Origin: Pedobacter faecalis
Lineage (GTDB): Bacteria; Bacteroidota; Bacteroidia; Sphingobacteriales; Sphingobacteriaceae
Reading direction: 5' to 3'
NCBI RefSeq assembly: GCF_030182585.1
Contig: NZ_JARXOW010000001.1
Span: 1,364,001-1,428,000 of the forward strand
Length of the DNA stretch: 64,000 nucleotides
Part shown: positions 45,778-53,301 of the stretch, piece after piece
Numbering within the stretch: the stretch's first letter is position 1
How the letters are laid out: the number at the start of each line of letters is the position of its first letter
The notes under the pieces: model-generated
Databases searched by the model: none
What the model saw: only the letters and a program-made list of their open reading frames with translations
What the model was told of the DNA's origin: nothing
Program-made: the position numbers and the translations under genes

Positions 45778-46188
45778 ATGGACCCGATCTCTATATTAAA
45801 AACGCACGACCTGAAACAGACCAGGCAGCGTGTACGTGTACTGGAAGAACTGGCGCTCGATAAATCTGCCGTGTCGCAGCCTGATCTGGAAAAAAAACTG
45901 GGAAAGGAAATAGACCGGGTAACGCTGTACCGGATCTTAAATACGTATGAAGATAAGGGAATCCTGCACAGAGTGATGGATTTGAACGGGACCGCTAACT
46001 ATGCGATCTGCAACGCCGCCTGTACGGAAGAACATCATCATGACGAGCATCTGCACTTCAACTGCACCAATTGCAAAAAGATCTATTGCCTGGATGTAAC
46101 GATACCTGCCATTAAGATACCGAAGGGTTTTAAAACAAATACCATAAGCGCAACCGCCTATGGTATCTGTGATCAATGTAATCAGTAA
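45778..46188 (+). CDS. Fur-family metal regulator, probably Zur
   Basis: A 136-residue repressor: winged-helix domain (LKQTRQRVRVLEELALDKSA, RVTLYRILNTYEDKGILHRV) and a dimerisation domain with the metal ligands EEHHHDEHLHF and two CxxC pairs (CTNCKKIYC and GICDQCNQ). The two CxxC pairs form the structural zinc site typical of Zur and Fur. Its place at the end of the zinc transporter operon, 5 bases after the DUF3299-like gene, supports Zur; the operon is then self-controlled through the box at 43460. A Fur or PerR identity cannot be excluded by sequence alone. Confidence 0.8.
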   Translation: MDPISILKTHDLKQTRQRVRVLEELALDKSAVSQPDLEKKLGKEIDRVTLYRILNTYEDKGILHRVMDLNGTANYAICNAACTEEHHHDEHLHFNCTNCKKIYCLDVTIPAIKIPKGFKTNTISATAYGICDQCNQ

Positions 46189-46192
46189 ATGC

Positions 46193-46693
46193 TTAGTGAC
46201 CTGAATGGCCGTCGGCACCATGCGCATGGCCGTGACTCAGTTCTTCCTGAGTAGCCTCACGTACAGTTAATATTTTTCCTGAGAAGATCAGGTTCTTTCC
46301 AGCCATCGGGTGGTTAAGATCTACCGACACGCTATCGTCGTTAATTGCTGTCACACCAGCACGGAAATGATTTCCCTGATTATCCTGCAATGGGATCACA
46401 TCACCTACAGCGGGCAGATCCACATCTTTAAACATATCTTTTGGCAGGTCTGCAAATGCTCCCGGATCTACTTCTCCGTAACCATCTGCCGCCGATAGTT
46501 CAAAGCTGTACTCATCGCCCACATTCAAACCACTCAGGTGCTCCTCAAATTTTGGCAGCATCATGCCTGTACCGTAAAGAAAGACCAGCGCATTGCTTTC
46601 ATCAGCCTTTTCTACAAAAACTTGCTGCCCTTCTTCGTTAGTGGTATGCAATTCGTACGTTAATGCAACTACCTTGTTGGGTGTAATACTCAT
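46193..46693 (-). CDS. SlyD-like FKBP peptidyl-prolyl isomerase with His-rich tail
   Basis: A 166-residue cytoplasmic FKBP/SlyD isomerase: FLYGTGMMLPKFEEHLSGLN and the insert-in-flap region GYGEVDPGAFADLPKDMF, VDLNHPMAGKNLIFSGKIL, ending in HGHAHGADGHSGH, a metal-binding tail like that of SlyD. SlyD acts as a folding helper and delivers nickel or zinc. It lies 6 bases behind the DUF255 gene on the same strand and ends 4 bases from the convergent Zur-like gene, so it may profit from the zinc locus, though it is not in that operon. Confidence 0.9.
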   Translation of the reverse strand: MSITPNKVVALTYELHTTNEEGQQVFVEKADESNALVFLYGTGMMLPKFEEHLSGLNVGDEYSFELSAADGYGEVDPGAFADLPKDMFKDVDLPAVGDVIPLQDNQGNHFRAGVTAINDDSVSVDLNHPMAGKNLIFSGKILTVREATQEELSHGHAHGADGHSGH

Positions 46694-46699
46694 ATGATG

Positions 46700-48757
46700 T
46701 TATTTAATGATGAATTTTAATGCTTCGCTGACCGTACTTACGGGCAACTGGCATACTTTATTTTGACAAATATAGATTTTTGTTTCAAAGCGGTCGGCGC
46801 TTTGCTTTTCTTTTAACAAAGGAAGCGTAGAATTTGTTCCTCCCAGCATGATTTTGTTGGGGATGTATTCCTTGCTGAGTTCAGCCTTAACTTCAGATGT
46901 GCCCTCGCCGGTAATGGCAATTTCGTTCATACCTGTAACCTGTGCAAGGAGCTGTATAGCCCAGTTGGAATAGGCCGAGCCATACGTTTTAATTTGCGGG
47001 TGAATGGCAGCTAACATCTCCGCAGCCTTATCGATATAGGCCGGTTCGTCGAAAAAGAGTCCAAGTCTGTACAGGTTTTGTGCCATAGCGGAGTTGGACG
47101 AGGGAATAACATTATCCATCAGTTCGTGCTTACGCGCAATCAACGCTTCACTGGCAGCGGAAGTATAAAAAAGCATGGCGCCCTCGGCATCCGAGAAGTT
47201 TGCCAGCACATAGTCGGCCAGCGCTTTAGCTTCCATGAGCCATTGCTCGTTGAAATCAGTTTCATAGAGCGCGATCAGCGCATCAATGAAAAAGGCATAA
47301 TCGTCGAGGAAGCCTGCGATCGTTGCCCGGCCGTCTTTGTAATTCCGGCACAGTCCGCCATCTTCAGCACGCAGGGCTTTAAGAATAAACGACGCCGCCT
47401 CGGCAGCCATGTGATAATGCGCGTCGTTGCCAAATACCTGTGCCGCCGTAGCGAGCCCCTTAATGGCCAGACCGTTCCAGGCCGTCAGACATTTATCGTC
47501 GAGACCCGGGCGGACCCGGACACTGCGTGCTTCGAGCAGTTTAGCTTTGGCCTCGAGTACCTCTTTTTGAAAGGCAACCACCGTAAGCCCTTTTACAGGC
47601 GCATACTCTTCGTCGGTAAACCGCTTCCTGAGCACATTGGTCTCCTCTTCTTCCCAGTTGCCCTCTTCAGTTACGTCGAAGTAATCGAAAAGCAGTTCTG
47701 CCTGCCGTTCGCCCAGCACCTTTGTAAATTCAGATTTGTCCCACACGTAAAACTTCCCTTCTACCCCTTCGCTGTCGGCATCAAGTGCCGAATAGAACAG
47801 GCCTTCCGGAGATCTCATCTCCCTGGCCAGCCATGCGATCGTCTCTTCCGCAACCTCTTTAAAAAGCGGGTCCCTGGCGTACTGGTAGGCTTCTGTGTAC
47901 AAACTGATGAGCTGACCGTTATCATACAGCATCTTCTCAAAATGCGGCACATGCCACTCGCCGTCGACAGAATACCGGGCAAAGCCACCGCCCACATGGT
48001 CGTATATACCACCCATAGCCATTTTTTCCAGGGTCATCAGCGTGGCGACATGCGTAGCATCGTCTTCCAAAAGTCGACTATAGCGTAGCATGAACACCCA
48101 GTTGTTGGGCAGCGGGAATTTCGGTGCGCGGTTATATCCGCCATGCGCCACATCAAAATAGCGTTTCCATGGATGCACCACGGCCTTCAGGTCGTCCGTC
48201 GTGTAATCGGCCCGTCCAACTTCACCCACGATACGTTCCGCAGTTCTGATGCCATCGGTAAGCCTGTCGGCATACTGGATCGCCTTTTCAGGTTCCTGCG
48301 CCCACATATTGGCCACACTCAGCAGCACATTGATCCAGTCTTTACGCTGAAAATAGGTACCTCCGTATACCGGGCGCTGGTCGGGCAAACAGATACAGTT
48401 GAGCGGCCAGCCCCCGCTTCCGGTCATGAGCTGTACGGCCATCATGTAGATCTGATCGATATCCGGGCGCTCTTCGCGGTCTACTTTGATGCATACATAG
48501 TGCTGGTTCATGACTTCGGCAACCTCATGGTTTTCGAAGCATTCACGCTCCATCACGTGGCACCAGTGGCAGGCGGAATACCCGATGCTTACCAGGATCA
48601 ACTTGTTTTCAGCGCGGGCCTTAAACAGCGCTGCCTCGCCCCATTCGTACCAGTCGACCGGGTTATAGGCATGCTGCAGTAAATATGGTGACGAAGCCTT
48701 GATCAGGTTATTTGCATCGGCTTCGCTGCGTTCTGTATGGTGTGAGGACATATTCAT
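46700..48757 (-). CDS. DUF255 thioredoxin-fold and alpha/alpha-barrel protein (YyaL/SPATA20-like)
   Basis: A 685-residue cytoplasmic protein: an N-terminal thioredoxin-like domain with NNLIKASSPYLLQHAYNPVD and SIGYSACHWCHVMERECFE (CxxC motif), then SGGWPLNCICLPDQRPVYGG, and a C-terminal (alpha/alpha) toroid like N-acylglucosamine 2-epimerases. Members of this widely conserved family have no agreed function. Upstream, a TATATTTA element on the minus strand (near 48773-48780) could be the promoter; an ATG at 48751 is an equally possible start. Followed by the SlyD gene. Confidence 0.88.
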   Translation of the reverse strand: MNMSSHHTERSEADANNLIKASSPYLLQHAYNPVDWYEWGEAALFKARAENKLILVSIGYSACHWCHVMERECFENHEVAEVMNQHYVCIKVDREERPDIDQIYMMAVQLMTGSGGWPLNCICLPDQRPVYGGTYFQRKDWINVLLSVANMWAQEPEKAIQYADRLTDGIRTAERIVGEVGRADYTTDDLKAVVHPWKRYFDVAHGGYNRAPKFPLPNNWVFMLRYSRLLEDDATHVATLMTLEKMAMGGIYDHVGGGFARYSVDGEWHVPHFEKMLYDNGQLISLYTEAYQYARDPLFKEVAEETIAWLAREMRSPEGLFYSALDADSEGVEGKFYVWDKSEFTKVLGERQAELLFDYFDVTEEGNWEEEETNVLRKRFTDEEYAPVKGLTVVAFQKEVLEAKAKLLEARSVRVRPGLDDKCLTAWNGLAIKGLATAAQVFGNDAHYHMAAEAASFILKALRAEDGGLCRNYKDGRATIAGFLDDYAFFIDALIALYETDFNEQWLMEAKALADYVLANFSDAEGAMLFYTSAASEALIARKHELMDNVIPSSNSAMAQNLYRLGLFFDEPAYIDKAAEMLAAIHPQIKTYGSAYSNWAIQLLAQVTGMNEIAITGEGTSEVKAELSKEYIPNKIMLGGTNSTLPLLKEKQSADRFETKIYICQNKVCQLPVSTVSEALKFIIK

Positions 48758-48879
48758 GATAATGAGTTTCTAAATATAGGAGACTTTATCTGCACAAAGT
48801 CATTATTGCTTTGCTTTTCTCTGCAGGTGTAACACAGGTTAAACAAACGGGTCTTACCGTTGTTTTTTAGATGTAATCG

Positions 48880-50067
48880 ATGAAAAGAAGATTTAACCTG
48901 TTCCCGCTCTTATTCGCTGCTCTAATATTATTCCTGGTCAACTGGTACGTGCTATCTGGCTTGCAAACGCTTATCGCCGCACCCTATGTTGCCGTGCTGT
49001 TCAGCGCATTCGTATTACTGATTACTGGTATGATGGTTCTGGCCATACTGAGGGTAGGCAAACACGGCATGGGCTGGCTCTTTAAAATAAGCACGCATGC
49101 TTTTCTTATTCTGATTGCCGCCGAACTGGTATTTGTGATGTTCCTGATTCCCGGCGATTTCTACAGCTGGGCCACCCATCATCCCCGAAATGTATACTGG
49201 ACCGGCTTTGCCTTGTTCATGTTTTTTGTGGTGGTACTGCTGTTTCTTTATGGGATGCTGCGCGGCAAGTATGCCTACCGGGTCGTGAAACATACGTTAT
49301 ATTTTGACGACCTGCCATCAGCTTTCGACGGCTTTACCATTACCCAGATATCGGATGTGCATGCGGGCAGCTTTAACAGTAAAAAGTCTGTACAAAAGGG
49401 CATTGATCTGGTTAAAAAACAGGCGTCCGACCTGTTTGTGTTTACGGGCGACCTGGTCAACAATAAAGCGGAAGAGATCATTCCCTGGATGGAGCACTTT
49501 AGTCAGATCAAGGCGCCATACGGCCAGTTTTCGGTGTTGGGAAACCATGACTATGGCGACTATGTAAAATGGCCTACACCGAAGCACAAACACGAGAACC
49601 TGGAGCTGCTCAAGTCGCTGCACAAGGGATTGGGATACCGGCTTTTGCTCGACGAGCATGTGGTGATCCATAAAGGCGGACAAAAAATTGTACTTGCCGG
49701 GGTGGAAAACTGGGGCCTGGGCTTTGGCGAGCGGGGCGACCTGCAGCGCGCTATGAACGGTGTAAACTCCTCCGATTTTAAGATCCTGCTGTCGCACGAC
49801 CCGACCCACTGGGAGGCGGAGGTCCTTAAATATCCATCCCGGATACAGCTCACCCTGTCGGGCCACACCCATGGCATGCAGTTTGGCATCGAGGCTTTTG
49901 GTTTGCGCTGGAGCCCGGTGAAATACCGCTATCCGCATTGGGCAGGCATTAAGACCGATCAGGGACGGGTTCTGAACATCAACCGGGGTTTCGGATTCAT
50001 AGGTTTCTCCGGCCGGGTAGGCATCTGGCCTGAAATTACAGTTCTTCAACTTAAAAAGAGCGTTTAA
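48880..50067 (+). CDS. Membrane-anchored metallophosphoesterase
   Basis: A 395-residue protein with four N-terminal transmembrane helices (about 6-135) and a C-terminal calcineurin-like phosphoesterase domain: ITQISDVHAGSF (D-x-H), VFTGDLVNNK, VLGNHDYGDY, LLSHDP and LSGHTHGMQFG. All metal ligands of the family are present, so a two-metal phosphoesterase is expected; substrates may be lipids or nucleotides. It lies divergent to the DUF255 gene and is followed after 48 bases by a separate promoter for the next operon. Confidence 0.88.
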   Translation: MKRRFNLFPLLFAALILFLVNWYVLSGLQTLIAAPYVAVLFSAFVLLITGMMVLAILRVGKHGMGWLFKISTHAFLILIAAELVFVMFLIPGDFYSWATHHPRNVYWTGFALFMFFVVVLLFLYGMLRGKYAYRVVKHTLYFDDLPSAFDGFTITQISDVHAGSFNSKKSVQKGIDLVKKQASDLFVFTGDLVNNKAEEIIPWMEHFSQIKAPYGQFSVLGNHDYGDYVKWPTPKHKHENLELLKSLHKGLGYRLLLDEHVVIHKGGQKIVLAGVENWGLGFGERGDLQRAMNGVNSSDFKILLSHDPTHWEAEVLKYPSRIQLTLSGHTHGMQFGIEAFGLRWSPVKYRYPHWAGIKTDQGRVLNINRGFGFIGFSGRVGIWPEITVLQLKKSV

Positions 50068-50072
50068 TTACC

Positions 50073-50080
50073 TACTTTTG
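50073..50080 (+). promoter_or_regulatory. -7 element TACTTTTG of the CDP-alcohol transferase gene
   Basis: Exact TAnnTTTG match 35 bases before the ATG at 50116. Confidence 0.55.
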
Positions 50081-50115
50081 TACCCGCAACAACTAAAAGC
50101 TTCTGCGAAACCTGA

Positions 50116-50817
50116 ATGGAAGAAAGCAATACACTGAAGAGAATATTTCAAGACAGAAAAAGAACAAACGTTTTGCGAAGCGCAGAGCAGGCCACAATCT
50201 CCTACCTGGTGAAGCGCGTACCGGCCTTCATCTCCTCCAATAACCTCACCTTCTTAGGAACCATTGGTTCGGGTATCGTTTTACTTGCCTTTGTACTTGC
50301 AGCCTATGTAAGCCGCTATTACCTGCTGCTCGGTATCGCCGGACTCGCCATCAACTGGCTGGGCGATTCGCTGGACGGACGTGTGGCCTATTACAGGAAC
50401 ATCCCCCGGAAATGGTATGGTTTCTCGCTCGACATCATTATGGACTGGATCAGTACCGTGCTTATGGGGCTCGGTTACATTGTATATGCCCGCAACGAAT
50501 ATGAACTGATTGCGTTTATTTTCGTGGTGCTGTATGGCTGGGCCATGATCATTTCACAGCTACGCTATAAGATCACAGATATTTACAGCATCGATTCGGG
50601 CATTGTGGGGCCAACCGAGGTACGTCTTATTATCGCAGTGATCCTCATTCTGGAAGCATCATTTGGGCATCTGATTGAGTATTTTGTTGCGACGATGTGT
50701 GTCATCCTGCTGATCGTCAATTACATTGAAACCAAAAAACTGCTTCGCATGGGCGATATGCGCGACAATGCCGAAAGGGAAGAAAAGCTGCGCAGGTCGG
50801 CCGCCGGGCAGCAGTAA
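50116..50817 (+). CDS. CDP-alcohol phosphatidyltransferase-like membrane protein
   Basis: A 233-residue membrane protein with about six transmembrane helices. The family motif D(x2)DG(x2)AR(x8)G(x3)D(x3)D appears as DSLDGRVAYYRNIPRKW followed by YGFSLDIIMD: the four metal-binding Asp residues are kept, but the Arg after Ala is Tyr and one residue is inserted before the Gly. Enzymes of this family join a CDP-linked alcohol to an acceptor to make phospholipids. The changed motif suggests an unusual substrate or altered activity. The GtrA gene starts 5 bases downstream, which hints at a lipid-linked sugar. Confidence 0.75.
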   Translation: MEESNTLKRIFQDRKRTNVLRSAEQATISYLVKRVPAFISSNNLTFLGTIGSGIVLLAFVLAAYVSRYYLLLGIAGLAINWLGDSLDGRVAYYRNIPRKWYGFSLDIIMDWISTVLMGLGYIVYARNEYELIAFIFVVLYGWAMIISQLRYKITDIYSIDSGIVGPTEVRLIIAVILILEASFGHLIEYFVATMCVILLIVNYIETKKLLRMGDMRDNAEREEKLRRSAAGQQ

Positions 50818-50822
50818 ACGCT

Positions 50823-51251
50823 ATGAATAAACGCAGGTCGATATACGTGTTTGCCAAGGCGCAGTTCTCCGCCTTTGCCGGCGGCATTATCGACTATCTG
50901 GTCATGTTGGCCTGCACCGAAGTTCTCCACATACATTATACCATTTCCATTGCCATAGGCGGCATCATCGGCGCGGTGTTCAACTTCTCGGTAAACCGCT
51001 ACTGGACTTTCAACGCCAGTGAAGCCAGCAAGAATCCTATGGGCGCCCAGCTTCTCAGGTTCATTTTCGTAGTCACAGGAAGCATTCTCCTTAAATCATC
51101 AGGCACCTGGCTCTTTACGACTTATCTGCATATCGATTATAAGATCAGCCGGGTTATTGTAGACATTATCGTATCGCTCGGATTTAATTACGTACTGCAG
51201 AGTTACTGGGTGTTCAAAAAAAAACCACCGACAGACCTGCCGGTGGTATAA
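50823..51251 (+). CDS. GtrA-family membrane protein (second copy)
   Basis: A 142-residue protein with four transmembrane helices and the family blocks AKAQFSAFAGGIIDYLVMLA, GAVFNFSVNRYWTFNA and NYVLQSYWVFKK. Thought to help flip polyprenyl-linked sugars. In one transcript with the CDP-alcohol transferase-like gene. Its last codons include nine consecutive A's and run into a terminator hairpin. Confidence 0.84.
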   Translation: MNKRRSIYVFAKAQFSAFAGGIIDYLVMLACTEVLHIHYTISIAIGGIIGAVFNFSVNRYWTFNASEASKNPMGAQLLRFIFVVTGSILLKSSGTWLFTTYLHIDYKISRVIVDIIVSLGFNYVLQSYWVFKKKPPTDLPVV

Positions 51252-51260
51252 ATATTTTTA
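51216..51260. terminator. Hairpin at the end of gtrA and of the GH locus
   Basis: ACCACCG (51224-51230) pairs with CGGTGGT (51241-51247). Towards the minus strand it is followed by nine T's (the A9 run at 51216-51224), making a strong terminator for the esterase gene; towards the plus strand the tail is only moderately T-rich. Confidence 0.75.
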
Positions 51261-51272
51261 CTTAAAGACCGC

Positions 51273-53273
51273 CTACTTCTTTCCCTGTGTTGTGTCCGGC
51301 CAGTTGTCCGTTTTAAAGGGTGAAGCCGGTAAGCCTGAACCATTGGTCAGGTTACACTGCGGATTGTTGGCCCAGGCATAACGCACTGCAACCGGTGCAG
51401 CCACCTCGTCACTGCGCACAATGATTTTATTACCTTGTATCCTGGCTTTTGCCCAGTGAAATTTCTGGTCGGCCCCTGCAATAGAAAACCCGCTAAGCTC
51501 CTGACCGTCGCTCGCCTTCAGGCCACCCTCAGTTGCGCTAAAGGTAAGCTCCATGGCCGTACCAGCTGCCTTCGCCGACTCATATACAGGTCCGGAAAAA
51601 GGCACCTTTACGCCATAGGTTTTAGCCAAAGCCGCATAGGCCAGCCTCTTGCCCACATCCTGCTTGTTTTTAGGATGAATATCATCGGCATCGCCTATAT
51701 CAATACTTACCGCCATGCCGGTATTCGGCAATGAAAGCGTCTGCCGCTGCGCGTCCCTCAGTTCAGCCCATGCCGAAGGACCAGGTGCCGCATCGCGCTT
51801 CATGAAATTGGCAAGCTGTACAAAATAAAAAGGCATTTCCGGCTGGTTCCATTTCTTTCTCCAGTCGCTGATCATCGCAGCAAACAAGGTACGGTACTGG
51901 TGTGCCCGGTCGGCATTGCTTTCGCCCTGATACCAGATCGCACCTTTCACAGGGAATTGTATATAAGGATGAATCATGGCATTATAAAGCACGGTTGTGC
52001 GGTTTGGCCCGTCGTTAGACTCTGGCACCGGCGGGAGGTCTGACATACTGATGCCTTTTTTATAAAGCCAATCACCCTCCAGCGAAATTTTGCCGCCACT
52101 TTTCGAGGCTACATACATGCCTTCATTTCCGCCACCATTAAAACCTCCGTCGCCCCCTGTATCAAATACCCGCACGGTAATAACACTCGAACCTGCTTTT
52201 ACCTTATTTCCCCTCACGGTATATTTTCGCGGTATACCCACACCTCTGGTGGCACCGATCTTTTCCCCGTTGAAATAGGTGATCTCGTCGTCGTCCACTC
52301 CGCCAATGTGCACGGTAAGATCCTGTCCCGCCCAGTCGGCCGGAATAGTAACCTGCTTCCTGAACCACACAGTGCCGTTGTAATTGGGCATCACCGTCTT
52401 GTTCCACAGTACCGGCAGTTTCATGCTCTGCCAACTGCTAACGTTTGTTAGCCGCGCCGCCCATGAGGGCAGCTGACCTTGAAAGCCCGGATCTTTAGCA
52501 TCTGCATCTTTTTGCCAGGCAGCCAGACGCTCCTGGTAACTGGGACCGGCATTGCCGTTTGCAGCGGCTTTGATCTGCTGTACTTTCTCTGCAAAATCGG
52601 GCATTGCGCTCAGCGTTTCCGCACTTGTCCATGCCTCAGCAATGGTGCCGCCCCATGACGTGTGTATAAGCCCGATGGGGATGCCTGTCTTTTGCTGCAC
52701 TTCCCGTGCGAAAGCATACGCTACCGCCGAGAACTCCGCCACATATTTCGGGTTACATTCCGTCCAGCCCCCATTGGTTACTTTGGCATCTGCCAGCGGG
52801 ACATTGCTGGTTACATGCACACCCTGCAGCAAACGTATTTTCGGATAATTCGCCTGCGCGATTTCCTGCTCATAATTAATGATCTTTCCCCAGCCTGCCA
52901 GTGGCATCTCCATGTTCGACTGCCCCGAGCAAACCCATACATCGCCTACCAGCACATTGCTCAGCGTAAGTATTTCACCATCGGAAACCTTGACCGTGTA
53001 AGGACCGCCAAATTTAGGTGTCGGGATAAAGATCTTAAAGTTGCCTGAGGCATCTGCCTGGGCGGAGACAGCCTTGCCGTTCCAGGAGGGGGTTACGGTG
53101 ACGGTTTTTCCGGCGTCGGCTTTGCCCCAGATGGCAGCCTTGGTTTTTTGCTGGAACACCATATTGTCACTAAAAACAGAAGGTAGTATTACCTTTCCTT
53201 CTGCAGAAGAGGCCATCAGCAACACCGAAAGTGCTGCCGCAGCAGGCAGGAGTTTAACGTAGTTGAAGTTCAT
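51273..53273 (-). CDS. Sialate O-acetylesterase-like enzyme
   Basis: A 666-residue exported carbohydrate esterase. Signal peptide (MNFNYVKLLPAAAALSVLLMAS), then the family start LPSVFSDNMVFQQ, the SGNH nucleophile block VCSGQSNMEMPL, and the second catalytic region KGAIWYQGESNADRA; a beta-sandwich insert (about 300-385) is typical. Such enzymes remove acetyl groups from sugars; in this locus the target is more likely an acetylated plant glycan than sialic acid, which is an inference. Last gene of the GH operon, 28 bases after the GH36 gene. Confidence 0.87.
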   Translation of the reverse strand: MNFNYVKLLPAAAALSVLLMASSAEGKVILPSVFSDNMVFQQKTKAAIWGKADAGKTVTVTPSWNGKAVSAQADASGNFKIFIPTPKFGGPYTVKVSDGEILTLSNVLVGDVWVCSGQSNMEMPLAGWGKIINYEQEIAQANYPKIRLLQGVHVTSNVPLADAKVTNGGWTECNPKYVAEFSAVAYAFAREVQQKTGIPIGLIHTSWGGTIAEAWTSAETLSAMPDFAEKVQQIKAAANGNAGPSYQERLAAWQKDADAKDPGFQGQLPSWAARLTNVSSWQSMKLPVLWNKTVMPNYNGTVWFRKQVTIPADWAGQDLTVHIGGVDDDEITYFNGEKIGATRGVGIPRKYTVRGNKVKAGSSVITVRVFDTGGDGGFNGGGNEGMYVASKSGGKISLEGDWLYKKGISMSDLPPVPESNDGPNRTTVLYNAMIHPYIQFPVKGAIWYQGESNADRAHQYRTLFAAMISDWRKKWNQPEMPFYFVQLANFMKRDAAPGPSAWAELRDAQRQTLSLPNTGMAVSIDIGDADDIHPKNKQDVGKRLAYAALAKTYGVKVPFSGPVYESAKAAGTAMELTFSATEGGLKASDGQELSGFSIAGADQKFHWAKARIQGNKIIVRSDEVAAPVAVRYAWANNPQCNLTNGSGLPASPFKTDNWPDTTQGKK

Positions 53274-53301
53274 ACATTTGTGTTATACAGATATAAACTT
53301 A

